From Variovorax paradoxus B4 (GTDB lineage: Bacteria > Pseudomonadota > Gammaproteobacteria > Burkholderiales > Burkholderiaceae_C), in contig NC_022234.1 of assembly GCF_000463015.1 (NCBI RefSeq), positions 806,001-870,000 on the forward strand: a stretch of 64,000 bases of DNA, written 5' to 3'. Shown piece by piece: positions 18,091-26,189 of the stretch. The notes under the pieces were generated by a model. That model had not been told where the DNA came from and searched no databases. It was given only the letters and a program-made list of their open reading frames with translations. Both the position numbers and the translations under genes were made by a program. Position 1 is the stretch's first letter. Each line of letters starts with the position of its first letter.

Positions 18091-18840
18091 TCAGGCGCCG
18101 AAGGCTTCGCGCAGCAGCAGCGCGATGGCGCCGAAGGCCGACAGGCCCAGCAGCATGCCGCGCACCGCGCGGCGCGAGACGCGGCGGTTGAGCGGGCCCG
18201 ACAGCGCGAAGCCGGCCACCATCAGCGGCAGCAGCCAGGCGCTCAGCCACAGCTCGTGCCGGCCGAAGCGCCCGACGCTGGCCAGCATCGCGAGCGAGAA
18301 GCTCGCGCCGACGAAGAACACGCAGCCGAGCGTGGCACGCAGCCGCGGCGGCGGCAGGTGCTGCATGACGAGGGCAAAGGGCGGCGCACCGGCCGAGGTG
18401 ATGGTGCCCATCAGGCCCGACGCGACGCCCGCGCCGACCATGTTGCCGCGCGACGCCTCGATGCGGCGCCCGCTCAGGCTCAGCGCCACGCCCGCGAGGA
18501 TGAAGAGCGCGAACATCACGCTCAGCAGTGCGGGCGGCAGCAGCATCAGGCACACCGCCGCGCCGAGCGTGCCGACCACGCGGCCGACGAGCGCCGTACC
18601 CGCGGCGCCCCAGTCGATCTGCTCGAACTCGCGCAGCGCGGACATGAGCGCGAGCGGTCCGCCGAGCGCCAGCAGTGGCCCCGGCGCGAGCTCCGGATAG
18701 AACAGCGCGGCGATGGGCGCCGAGAACATCGCAAAGCCGACCCCGCCGATGCCCTGCAGGCACGCGCCCACCAGCACCATGGCGGCCATGCCGGCGTAGT
18801 GGCCCAGGCTCATGCCCTCGGGCAGCAGCGACGCGATCAT
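18091..18840 (-). CDS. TauE/SafE family membrane exporter
   Basis: This 249-residue polytopic inner-membrane protein of the TauE/SafE (DUF81) family has about eight hydrophobic segments. Two repeats are visible, beginning LVGACLQGIGGVGFAMFSAPI (about 20-40) and NMVGAGVASGLMGTITSAGAPPFAL (about 132-156), with the conserved Gly/Pro pattern. The family exports sulfite, sulfoacetate or other organic anions, and also imports some. Its start overlaps the ferredoxin stop (ATGA), so it is translationally coupled. It may move an anionic substrate or product of the pathway. Confidence 0.82.
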   Translation of the reverse strand: MIASLLPEGMSLGHYAGMAAMVLVGACLQGIGGVGFAMFSAPIAALFYPELAPGPLLALGGPLALMSALREFEQIDWGAAGTALVGRVVGTLGAAVCLMLLPPALLSVMFALFILAGVALSLSGRRIEASRGNMVGAGVASGLMGTITSAGAPPFALVMQHLPPPRLRATLGCVFFVGASFSLAMLASVGRFGRHELWLSAWLLPLMVAGFALSGPLNRRVSRRAVRGMLLGLSAFGAIALLLREAFGA

Positions 18841-19190
18841 CGCGCCGCCGTGCGCGGCTGCCACGAGACGGCGATGTCGCCGTTCACGAAGGTCTGGCAC
18901 GCCATGCGGTAGCCCTGCTTCATCTCTTCTTCGGAGAGGTGCTTTCTTTCCTTGGGCTTGACCGCGTCGGTGTGCTCGAGGCCGGTTTCGATCAGGCACT
19001 TGCAGGTGCCGCACAGGCCGCCACCGCACTTGAAGGGAATGCCGCCCTGCTCGCGCAGCGAAATGCGCAGCAGGTTGCCGCCTTCGGCCGCGGACACGAC
19101 CTTGGCGTTGTTGCTGAGAAAGGTGATCTGGATCATGGAGGCGGTGGAGACGATGGAGGCGAAGGCCGCGGGCTGCGCAGCGGTGTTCAT
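18837..19190 (-). CDS. [2Fe-2S] ferredoxin (second in cluster)
   Basis: This 117-residue plant-type ferredoxin has the cluster ligands CGGGLCGTC (C-x4-C-x2-C) and a fourth Cys in YRMACQTF. The insert with KPKERKHLSEEEMKQG is typical of oxygenase ferredoxins. Two starts are possible. The ATG at 19190 overlaps the upstream stop as ATGA and gives an 18-residue Ala-rich extension; the ATG at 19136 (MIQITFLSN) gives the standard N-terminus. I chose 19190 for the coupling. It probably passes electrons from the ferredoxin reductase at 22.8 kb to the diiron oxidase. Confidence 0.85.
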   Translation of the reverse strand: MNTAAQPAAFASIVSTASMIQITFLSNNAKVVSAAEGGNLLRISLREQGGIPFKCGGGLCGTCKCLIETGLEHTDAVKPKERKHLSEEEMKQGYRMACQTFVNGDIAVSWQPRTAAR

Positions 19191-19480
19191 GTGCGCACCA
19201 GCGCCACGTCGGCGTCGCCCTCGCGCACGAGCTGGCGCAGCGCCTCGCGTGCGAGCGCCACGGTCTCGAACTTCTCGAGGAACTTGGTCGGCACGTGGTT
19301 GACGACCTCGGGCGGCGTCTCGTCGATCACCGGCACCTTGCACTCGGCCTCGAGCTCGGCGATCACGAAGCGCGCCTTGCAGCGGCCGAAGAAGAGATAG
19401 TCGAAGGACTCGAGCGGGCGCAGGCCCTCGACGGGTTCAGTGCGGAACTGGCCGGGCTTGCTGGTCAATATCACGTACAT
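19187..19480 (-). CDS. 97-residue protein of unknown function in the diiron-oxidase operon
   Basis: This protein starts MYVILTSKPGQFRTE and has no recognised domain, signal or membrane segment. It is acidic and compact, with FDYLFFGRCKARFVI in the middle (one Cys) and a helical end (FETVALAREALRQLV). It sits between two ferredoxin genes, 16 bp after the first and overlapping the second, so it is very likely translated in step with them. The position suggests a small accessory or effector subunit of the oxygenase, or a protein handling its product. I cannot assign a family. Confidence 0.7.
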   Translation of the reverse strand: MYVILTSKPGQFRTEPVEGLRPLESFDYLFFGRCKARFVIAELEAECKVPVIDETPPEVVNHVPTKFLEKFETVALAREALRQLVREGDADVALVRT

Positions 19481-19496
19481 GGGAAAGCGTTCGGAT

Positions 19497-19802
19497 TCAG
19501 GCGGCGGCAGTCTCGTCCTGCGCCAGTTCGATGTCGTGCTGCACCCAGAGCTGGCAGGCCAGCCGGTAGCCGGCATCGAGCCGCTCGCCCAGTTGCTTCT
19601 TTTCCTTCCAGTTGGGCGGCGGCAGGTGCTGCGCGCCGGCCAGCACGCGGCAGGCGCACTTGGAGCACTTGCCCATGCCGCACTCGTAGCGCAGGTGCGG
19701 ATACGGAAACTGCTTGATGCCGGCGCGCACGACGAGGTTCGTGTTGTCCTTGACCTCGTCGCGGTAGACCTGGCCGCCTTTGTGGAAGGTGATGATCGGC
19801 AT
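19497..19802 (-). CDS. [2Fe-2S] ferredoxin (first in cluster)
   Basis: This 101-residue ferredoxin has ligands CGMGKCSKC (C-x4-C-x2-C, about residues 41-49) and a later Cys in YRLACQLWV. It differs clearly from the second ferredoxin in the operon: it has a shorter N-terminus and an Asn/Pro/Trp-rich insert (LPPPNWKEKKQLGE). Two ferredoxins for one oxygenase suggest either two electron-transfer steps or two partners. It begins 34 bp downstream of the diiron oxidase gene. Confidence 0.87.
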   Translation of the reverse strand: MPIITFHKGGQVYRDEVKDNTNLVVRAGIKQFPYPHLRYECGMGKCSKCACRVLAGAQHLPPPNWKEKKQLGERLDAGYRLACQLWVQHDIELAQDETAAA

Positions 19803-19836
19803 GCGCGCTCAGCGGGGTACGACGGGACCGGGAGGC

Positions 19837-20568
19837 TCAGGCGGCCTCGAGCACCGGCTGCGCGGCTTCTTCGGTTGCCACGTAGTCGTGGTACAGCGCG
19901 GTGGTGTAGAGCAGGCGCATCTGGGCGCCGATCTCGCAGATCTTCAGGCAGCGCTGCTGCAGCTCGACCGTGTTGGCGTGCTCCAGCACGATCTGGTAGC
20001 CGCGTTCGCCATGGATCTCGTCCGAGACGATGTGCAGGTCGAAGAACTCGACCTCCTCGTCGCTGAAGCCGTACTTCTCGCGCAGCGTGGGCGTCTGCTT
20101 GCGGTAGATCGAGGGCACCTGCGATTCCAGGCCGACCACCAGGCCGGCGACGGCCACGATCGGGTCTTCGCGCATGGCCACCGCGTAGCACCAGCTTTGC
20201 AGGCCGCGCGTCGTGGGCGACATGTTGTCGGGGTCGATCACGCGCTCGCGCGTGGTGCCGCAGGCCTCGGCGAAGCGGATCAGCAGGTCGGTGTGGCGAT
20301 CGCCGCCGATTTCTTCCTCGTACATGTTGGCCAGCAGGAAGTCCTTGGCCTCGGTGTAGCGGTCGGGCATGCGGGCGTACAGGTAGCCGAGGTAGTCGGC
20401 GAAGGGGCCGACATAGTGATAGTGGTTCTCGGCCCAGCGGGCCAGGTGGGCGCGGCTCAGGGTGCCGCCGGCCCAGGCCAGGCTGAAGGGGGACTTGTTG
20501 GCGCTCTTGCCCTTGATGGCGTCTTCAAGGGCAGTGCGGAATTCATCGCGGTTCATGAGTGCGGACAT
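19837..20568 (-). CDS. haem-oxygenase-like diiron oxidase (HDO; CADD/TenA-PqqC fold)
   Basis: This 243-residue all-helical protein matches the iron-containing redox enzyme group of the TenA/PqqC/CADD superfamily. All six diiron ligand positions described for CADD are present with matching spacing: Glu85-x6-His92 (EEIGGDRH), Glu148 (GLESQ), and His179-x3-Asp183-x2-His186 (HIVSDEIH). That makes a metal-dependent oxygenase or oxidase more likely than a thiaminase. The ATG at 20568 follows AGGAG. It is the first gene of a leftward unit containing two ferredoxins. A TATAC operator lies 65 bp upstream. The substrate is unknown; family members cleave C-C or C-N bonds or oxidise amines. Confidence 0.87.
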   Translation of the reverse strand: MSALMNRDEFRTALEDAIKGKSANKSPFSLAWAGGTLSRAHLARWAENHYHYVGPFADYLGYLYARMPDRYTEAKDFLLANMYEEEIGGDRHTDLLIRFAEACGTTRERVIDPDNMSPTTRGLQSWCYAVAMREDPIVAVAGLVVGLESQVPSIYRKQTPTLREKYGFSDEEVEFFDLHIVSDEIHGERGYQIVLEHANTVELQQRCLKICEIGAQMRLLYTTALYHDYVATEEAAQPVLEAA

Positions 20569-20632
20569 GGCGGAGGCTCCTGGAGTGGCTGGAGGTGGCT
20601 GACGAAATGCGGCAAGAGCTTGCGGCTCTTCA

Positions 20633-20645
20633 GTATACTGTATAC
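20633..20645. promoter_or_regulatory. operator GTATACTGTATAC upstream of the diiron oxidase
   Basis: This is a 13-bp palindrome, perfect except for the central base. It lies 65 bp before the diiron oxidase start and is one of four related sites in the cluster. It probably binds the GntR/FCD regulator. Confidence 0.62.
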
Positions 20646-20729
20646 CAACATTCAGGTCGACGCAAGCGACTGACATTTTGGTTTGCCTCAGACGAGGTCT
20701 CGTTTGCGTCCAGCTTGAAAGTCTTGTTG

Positions 20730-20740
20730 GTATACAGTAT
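20730..20740. promoter_or_regulatory. operator GTATACAGTAT upstream of the aldehyde dehydrogenase
   Basis: This is the same motif as at 20633, in opposite orientation, 36 bp before the aldehyde dehydrogenase start. Both arms of the divergent promoter region therefore carry a site. Confidence 0.6.
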
Positions 20741-20775
20741 CCTTCAATCTGAATCATCTCAAGCCGACGACCCCC

Positions 20776-22236
20776 ATGACCCTCGCACCCGCTCCCCTTT
20801 TCCAGAACCACGTCGATGGCGCCTGGGTGTCCAGCGTGACCGGCCGCACCTTCGAGAGCACGAACCCGGCCGATGCCCGCGAGGTGGTCGGCCGCTTCCA
20901 GGCCTCGTCCGCCGAGGACGCCCGGGCGGCCGTCGCCGCCGCGGCAGCCGCGTTCGACGGCTGGAAGAAGACACCCATCTCCAGGCGGGCCGCGATGCTC
21001 AACGCCGCGGCGCTGTACCTGGAGATGCACGCGGCGACATTCGCGGAGGAACTGACGCGCGAAGAGGGCAAGCCCCTCGCGCAGGCCAAGGACGAGTTCC
21101 TGCGGTCGGCCCAGACGCTGCGCTTCTATGCGGTGGAGGGCCAGTCCTTCTCCGGCGAGACCTTCCCGCAGGACGATCCGGACATGGTGGTCTACAGCCA
21201 GCGCGAGCCGCTGGGCGTGGTCACGGTCATCAGCCCCTGGAACTTCCCGGTGTCGATCCCCGCGCGCAAGATCGCGCCGGCGCTGATCACGGGCAACACG
21301 GTGGTCTTCAAGCCTTCGTCCGACGCGCCGCTGTCGGGCCTGCGCCTGGCCGAGGCCTTCGTGCAGGCCGGCCTGCCCAAGGGGGTGCTGAACTTCATCA
21401 CCGGGCGCGCGTCGGAAGTCGGCCCCGCGATCACCGAATCTCCGGCCGTGCGCGCCATCTCCTTCACCGGCTCGACCGCGGCCGGCGAGCAGATCCACCG
21501 CGCCGCCGCCATGACCACGCGCACGCAGATGGAGCTCGGCGGCAAGAACCCGCTGATCGTGATGGACGACGCCGACCTCGACAAGGCGGTCGACCTCGCC
21601 GTCAAGGGCGGCCTCTCGCTCAGCGGCCAGGCCTGCACCGGCACCAGCCGCGTGCTGGTGATGAAGGGCGCGAAGGCCGCCTTCACCGACAAGCTGGTGG
21701 CCAAGGTGCGCGCGCTCAGGATCGGCAGCGGCATGGCGCCGGGCATGGACATGGGCCCGCTCGCGACGAGGAAGCAGCTGGAGACGGTGCTGGCCTACAT
21801 CGCCATCGGCAAGTCCGAAGCCACGCTGCTGTGCGGCGGCGAGCCGCTCACCGAGGGCGACCTTGCCCACGGCTTCTATGTGAGCCCGGCCATCTTCACC
21901 GACGTGACGCAGCAGATGCGCATCGCGCGCGAGGAGATCTTCGGCCCGGTGATCGCGCTCATCGAGGTCGACAGCTACGAAGACGCGATCGCCAAGGCCA
22001 ACGACACCGAATACGGCCTGTCCGCCGCCATCGCGACGAGCAGCCCGGTGCATGCGCACCGCTTCGCGCACGACATCCAGTCGGGCACGGTGAAGATCAA
22101 CCGCACCACCACCGGCAACCTCGTCAACGCGCCCTTCGGCGGCCTCAAGCGCTCCAGCACCTCGACCTTCCGCGAGTCGGGCCGCACCGGCCTGGAGTTC
22201 TACACGCAGATCAAGACCGTCTACCGCGGCTGCTGA
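20776..22236 (+). CDS. NAD(P)-dependent aldehyde dehydrogenase (succinate-semialdehyde dehydrogenase-like)
   Basis: This 486-residue ALDH has an intact active site: PWNFP (154-158), general base Glu253 (MELGGKNP), nucleophile Cys287 (GQACTGTSR), and the EEIFGPV motif. It most resembles the group oxidising short semialdehydes (succinate, glutarate or 2-oxoglutarate semialdehyde). It is the first gene of the rightward unit and starts 208 bp from the diiron oxidase, sharing the operator region. The likely role is oxidising an aldehyde made by the oxygenase step to an acid entering central metabolism. Confidence 0.88.
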   Translation: MTLAPAPLFQNHVDGAWVSSVTGRTFESTNPADAREVVGRFQASSAEDARAAVAAAAAAFDGWKKTPISRRAAMLNAAALYLEMHAATFAEELTREEGKPLAQAKDEFLRSAQTLRFYAVEGQSFSGETFPQDDPDMVVYSQREPLGVVTVISPWNFPVSIPARKIAPALITGNTVVFKPSSDAPLSGLRLAEAFVQAGLPKGVLNFITGRASEVGPAITESPAVRAISFTGSTAAGEQIHRAAAMTTRTQMELGGKNPLIVMDDADLDKAVDLAVKGGLSLSGQACTGTSRVLVMKGAKAAFTDKLVAKVRALRIGSGMAPGMDMGPLATRKQLETVLAYIAIGKSEATLLCGGEPLTEGDLAHGFYVSPAIFTDVTQQMRIAREEIFGPVIALIEVDSYEDAIAKANDTEYGLSAAIATSSPVHAHRFAHDIQSGTVKINRTTTGNLVNAPFGGLKRSSTSTFRESGRTGLEFYTQIKTVYRGC

Positions 22237-22265
22237 TCCCTCCACCCTCATCCTGCAAAGCCCCC

Positions 22266-22745
22266 ATGAAAACCACACTCAAGCTCGAACTCGAAGAAGC
22301 CCGCCTGATGATCGACGCCGCCATCCGCAAGGCGAACGAGATCGGCGTGCTGGAAACCATCTGCATCGCCGACGACGGCGGCTTCCCGATTGCCATGGAC
22401 CGCATGAACGGCGCGCGCATCACCGGGCCGCAGATCGCGTGGAACAAGGCCTTCACCGCGGCCGGCCACAAGCGCTCGACGCACCTGTTCACCACGCCGC
22501 CGAACGGGCCGGCGCTGCCGGGCAACGAGGCCTTCGGCATCCAGCTGAGCTTCGAGGGGCGCTTTGCGGCCTTCGTCGGCGGCTTTCCGATCGTGGTGGA
22601 CGGCAACGTCGTGGGCGGCGTGGGCCTGTCGGGCGGCAACGGCGAGCAGGACACGAAGTGCGGCCTGGCCGCGCTGCAGGCGCTGCACGAGCTGCTCGAG
22701 GCCAAGGGCCACACCGTGACGGTCGAGGCCGACATCAAGAAGTAG
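22266..22745 (+). CDS. GlcG/HbpS family protein (haem-binding type)
   Basis: This 159-residue cytoplasmic protein of the GlcG/HbpS (DUF336) family starts MKTTLKLELEEARLMIDAAIRKANEIG and carries the conserved DDGGFPIAMDRMNGA, AWNKAFTAA, GGFPIVVDG and VGGVGLSGGNGEQD blocks. Family proteins occur in many catabolic operons; some bind haem or cobalamin, others appear to be enzymes on small acids. It lies 29 bp after the aldehyde dehydrogenase gene in the same unit. Its role here is undetermined. Confidence 0.85.
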   Translation: MKTTLKLELEEARLMIDAAIRKANEIGVLETICIADDGGFPIAMDRMNGARITGPQIAWNKAFTAAGHKRSTHLFTTPPNGPALPGNEAFGIQLSFEGRFAAFVGGFPIVVDGNVVGGVGLSGGNGEQDTKCGLAALQALHELLEAKGHTVTVEADIKK

Positions 22746-22772
22746 CGCGGCACCTTCGACGACGGGATCGCC

Positions 22773-23780
22773 ATGGCCTACCGCATCCAGCTGCTCGAGA
22801 CAGCGCAGACCTTCATTGCGCAAGCGGGCGAATCGGTGCTCGAAGCCGCGCTGCGCCAGGACCAGCGCCTGCCGCACGAATGCCGCTTCGGCGGCTGCGG
22901 CACCTGCCGCATCAGGCTCGTCGAAGGCGCGGTGCGCTACGACGAGTTTCCGCCCGGACTCACGCCCGAAGAGGCCGCCGAAGGCTATGCGCTCGCCTGC
23001 CAGGCGCAGCCCGAGAGCGACCTGGTGATCAGCGCCGCGCGGCGCCTGCCGCCGTGCTCCGAACCGGCGCGCCACGTCGCCACGGTGAAGGCCGTGCGGC
23101 CGCTGGCCGAGGACGTGCTGCACCTCGCGCTCGAGGTGCCGTGCGAGGCCGAGCTGCTCTACCGCGCCGGCCAGTACATCAACATCCTGCTGCCCGACGG
23201 CAGCCACCGCAGCTTCTCGATGGCCTCGCGGCCGCACCCGCAGGTGCTCGACTTCCACATCCGCCGCATCCCCGAGGGCCGCTTCACCAGCGGCGACGCG
23301 GCCCGGCTGCAGCCCGGCGACCGGCTGCCGGTCGAGCTGCCGCACGGCACCTTCTGCTACCACGCGGAGGACTACCGTCCGCTGATCATGGTGGCCACCG
23401 GCACCGGCCTGGCGCCCATCAAGAGCATCCTCGAGTCGCTGATGGACGACGAGGACTGCCCGCCGGTGAGCCTCTACTGGGGCATGCGCACCGAGGCCGA
23501 CCTGTACCTGCACGACGAAATCCAGGCCTGGGCCGGGCGCCTGTGCGACTTCCGCTACGTGCCGGTGCTCTCGCGCGCCGGGGCCGGCTGGAACGGACGG
23601 CGCGGCCACGTGCAGGATGCGGTGCTGGCGGACGTCGACGACCTCTCGGAACACGCCATCTACCTCTGCGGCTCGCCTGCGATGATCGGCGACGCGAAGC
23701 GCGCCTTTCTCGCACGCGGCGCGAGCATCGACCATCTGTACAGCGACAGCTTCACCTTCCAGTCGGCCATCGCGGCCTGA
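22773..23780 (+). CDS. ferredoxin-NAD(P)H reductase with N-terminal [2Fe-2S] domain
   Basis: This 335-residue class IB-type oxygenase reductase has three domains in order. A plant-type [2Fe-2S] domain (about 1-90) has CRFGGCGTC and the fourth Cys in ALACQAQ. An FAD-binding barrel (about 95-195) has RSFSMAS. An NAD(P) domain (about 200-335) has MVATGTGLAPIKSIL and LCGSPAMIG. It is the only reductase in the cluster, so it is the probable electron source for the two ferredoxins and the diiron oxidase, although it is on the opposite transcription unit. Confidence 0.88.
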   Translation: MAYRIQLLETAQTFIAQAGESVLEAALRQDQRLPHECRFGGCGTCRIRLVEGAVRYDEFPPGLTPEEAAEGYALACQAQPESDLVISAARRLPPCSEPARHVATVKAVRPLAEDVLHLALEVPCEAELLYRAGQYINILLPDGSHRSFSMASRPHPQVLDFHIRRIPEGRFTSGDAARLQPGDRLPVELPHGTFCYHAEDYRPLIMVATGTGLAPIKSILESLMDDEDCPPVSLYWGMRTEADLYLHDEIQAWAGRLCDFRYVPVLSRAGAGWNGRRGHVQDAVLADVDDLSEHAIYLCGSPAMIGDAKRAFLARGASIDHLYSDSFTFQSAIAA

Positions 23781-23807
23781 CGGTACGCACGCACAAGGAC
23801 ACGATCC

Positions 23808-24587
23808 ATGGACCTCGGCATCGCACAACGCAAGGCGCTGGTTTTCGGCGGCAGCCGCGGCATGGGGCGCGCCTGCGCGCGGCAGCTCGCGATGGAGGGC
23901 GTGCAGGTGACCATCGCCGCGCGCACCCGAGCCACGCTGCAGCAGACCGCCGCCGAGCTCCTGGCCGAGACCCGCGTGCCGGTGGCCTGGGTGGTGGCCG
24001 ACATCACGACCGCGGCCGGGCGCGATGCCGCGCTCGCCGCCTGCCCTTCGCCCGACATCCTGGTCAACAACGCCGACGGCCGGCCGCCCGGCGACTTCCG
24101 CGACTGGAGCAGCGCCGACTGGCACGAGGCGCTCGACGCCATGATGCTCGGCCCGATCGAGATGATCCGCCGCACCGTCGACCCGATGATCGAGCGCGGC
24201 TTCGGCCGCATCGTGAACATCGTCTCGCGCAGCGTGAAGACGCCGCAGGCCGAACTGGGCCTGTCGAACGGGGCACGCTCCGGGCTGGTCGGCTTCGTGG
24301 CCGGGCTGGCGCGCCAGACGGTGCGGCACGGCGTGACGATCAACAACATCCTTCCGGGCGTGTTCGCGACCGATGCGCAGCGCCATCACATCGAAGGCCT
24401 GATGAAGACCGAGGGCAAGTCGTTCGAGCAGCTGTGGGACGAGCGCGGCCGCAACAACCCGGCGGGCCGCTTCGGCCGCGCCGAGGAGGTCGGCGCGCTG
24501 TGCGCCTACGTGTGCTCGGCGCATGCCGGCTACATCACGGGGCAGAGCCTGCTGATCGACGGCGGGGCCTACCCGGGGACCTTCTAG
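23808..24587 (+). CDS. SDR-like protein lacking the catalytic Tyr-Lys pair
   Basis: This 259-residue classical short-chain dehydrogenase fold has a glycine loop FGGSRGMGRA (about 13-22), NNADG (about 87-91) and Ser140 (NIVSRS). At the position of the YxxxK motif the sequence reads LGLSNGARSGL, so Tyr is replaced by Ser153 and Lys by Arg157. This matches a known subgroup of beta-ketoacyl-reductase-like SDRs with an imperfect tetrad. Ordinary reductase chemistry is therefore uncertain. It is the last gene of the rightward unit and ends 8 bp from the convergent hydrolase. Confidence 0.82.
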   Translation: MDLGIAQRKALVFGGSRGMGRACARQLAMEGVQVTIAARTRATLQQTAAELLAETRVPVAWVVADITTAAGRDAALAACPSPDILVNNADGRPPGDFRDWSSADWHEALDAMMLGPIEMIRRTVDPMIERGFGRIVNIVSRSVKTPQAELGLSNGARSGLVGFVAGLARQTVRHGVTINNILPGVFATDAQRHHIEGLMKTEGKSFEQLWDERGRNNPAGRFGRAEEVGALCAYVCSAHAGYITGQSLLIDGGAYPGTF

Positions 24588-24594
24588 GGCCGCT

Positions 24595-25278
24595 TCAGGC
24601 CAGCGCCGGCGCCTTCGCCAGCCGGCTGGCAACCTCCTCCACGCCGAGCACGTCACCGAAGAACAGCATCCAGTTGTGCAGCGAATGCACGTGCTCCTCG
24701 GGCGTGACGGCCGACAGCGCGTCCTCGACCATCACGGTGGCGTAGTTCATCATCATGGCGTCGCGCGCGGTCGATTCGCAGCACACGTTGGTCACGGTGC
24801 CGCCGATCAGCACCGTCTCGATGCCGCGCGCCTTCAGCACTTCATTCAGCGTGGATGAGCCCGGCACCAGGGCGCTGTAGCAGCGCTTGATCACGCGCGG
24901 GTCCTCCGGCTGCACGTCGAGCCCGGGCGCGATCTCGAAGCCGGCATGCGCGCGGCCGAGCTCGCGCAGCCGGCGCGCGCTGCGCTCGGGCGTGAGCATG
25001 TGGGCATGGTGGTGCGACCAGAAGCTGTCGGCGCCGTCCGAGCAGGTCTGCACCCAGATGACGGTGCCGCCCGCCTCGCGCAGCGCGGCTGCCAGCTGGT
25101 TGACCTTGCCGAAGGTGGCGCGCGCCGGCGCGCACTCGCCCATGAAGCCCGGCTGCGTGTAGTAGTTCTGCAGGTCCACCACCACGAAGGCGGTGCAGCC
25201 GGCGTCGAAGCGCGGATACGGGTGCAGGCTGCCCTGCCGCGCCATCACGCGCTCGACGATCCATGCGGGAAATTCCAT
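24595..25278 (-). CDS. cysteine hydrolase (isochorismatase-like family)
   Basis: This 227-residue alpha/beta hydrolase of the isochorismatase-like group has the catalytic triad positions: Asp in VVVDLQNYYTQPG, Lys in DPRVIKRCYSAL, and Cys in TNVCCESTARDAMMMNY. Members hydrolyse amides and carbamoyl compounds such as N-carbamoylsarcosine, ureidoacrylate and nicotinamide. It lies 35 bp downstream of the ABC permease on the same strand, so it is probably the last gene of the uptake operon. An amide or carbamate intermediate in the pathway is suggested. Confidence 0.85.
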   Translation of the reverse strand: MEFPAWIVERVMARQGSLHPYPRFDAGCTAFVVVDLQNYYTQPGFMGECAPARATFGKVNQLAAALREAGGTVIWVQTCSDGADSFWSHHHAHMLTPERSARRLRELGRAHAGFEIAPGLDVQPEDPRVIKRCYSALVPGSSTLNEVLKARGIETVLIGGTVTNVCCESTARDAMMMNYATVMVEDALSAVTPEEHVHSLHNWMLFFGDVLGVEEVASRLAKAPALA

Positions 25279-25313
25279 CGTGTTCTTTCCGTTCGATGAG
25301 AGAGAGAGCAAGG

Positions 25314-26186
25314 TCAGCCGTAGCGGCGGGCCAGATGGTGCTCGACGCGGGCGATGACGAGGTACATCAGCGCCGACATCAGCGCCAGCACCACGATCGC
25401 CGTCATCACGATGTTCAGCTTGAACACCTGGCTGCCGTTGACGATGAGAAAGCCCAGGCCTTCGCTGGCCGACTGGAACTCGCCCACGATCACGCCGACC
25501 AGCGACAGGCCGATGTTCATCTTGAGCGCGGCGATCAGCGTCGGCACGCTGCCGGGCAGCACCACCATGCGCAGCACCTGCGCTCGGCTCGCGCCGAGCG
25601 TGGTCGCGAGCTTGATCTTGTTCGGGTCGGTGGACTGGAAGCCTTCGTAGGCCACCATGATGGTCACGAAGATCGCGATGGCCACGGCCATGCCGTACAC
25701 CGAGTACTCGGAACCGAGCCAGATGTAGAAGATCGGCACGAAGGCGATCTTCGGCATCGCGTTGGCGACCACCAGGAACGGATCGAGCACCTTGTTCGCG
25801 AAGCGCGACCACCACAGCCCCGCGGCGATGGCGATGCCGAACACCATGCTGAGGACGAAGCCCACCACGGTCGCCTTGAAGGTCGCCCAGGTGTGCGTCA
25901 GCAGGTTGCCGTTGTGCAGCAGGTCGACGAAGGTCGGCCACAGCGCGCTCGGATAGCTGGTGAGCATCGGATTGACGACCTTGGTCTTCGCGAGGATTTC
26001 CCACAGGCTGAAGAAGGCGGCCAGCAGCAGCAGCCGGCTCGCGAGCACCAGCGTCTTCTCGCGGCGCTGGCGCGCCAGCCATTTCGCGTAGGCCGCGCTC
26101 GGAACCTTGGCGGGTGTGGCCGCGGGGAGCGCGGCGGCGGACGCGGGCATCGTCATCGGGGGGACTGCATTCATTTCAGCGCTCAT
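25314..26186 (-). CDS. ABC transporter permease (NitT/TauT type)
   Basis: This 290-residue inner-membrane permease is of the SsuC/TauC/BPD_transp_1 family. After a long Ala/Pro-rich cytoplasmic N-terminus it has about six membrane segments from residue 48 onward. The EAA loop is visible as TTLGASRAQVLRMVVLPGS (about 192-210), followed by IGLSLVGVIVGEF. It lies 3 bp after the ATPase gene. The family imports sulfonates, nitrate, thiamine precursors, aromatic acids and similar compounds. Confidence 0.87.
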   Translation of the reverse strand: MSAEMNAVPPMTMPASAAALPAATPAKVPSAAYAKWLARQRREKTLVLASRLLLLAAFFSLWEILAKTKVVNPMLTSYPSALWPTFVDLLHNGNLLTHTWATFKATVVGFVLSMVFGIAIAAGLWWSRFANKVLDPFLVVANAMPKIAFVPIFYIWLGSEYSVYGMAVAIAIFVTIMVAYEGFQSTDPNKIKLATTLGASRAQVLRMVVLPGSVPTLIAALKMNIGLSLVGVIVGEFQSASEGLGFLIVNGSQVFKLNIVMTAIVVLALMSALMYLVIARVEHHLARRYG

Positions 26187-26189
26187 GGT

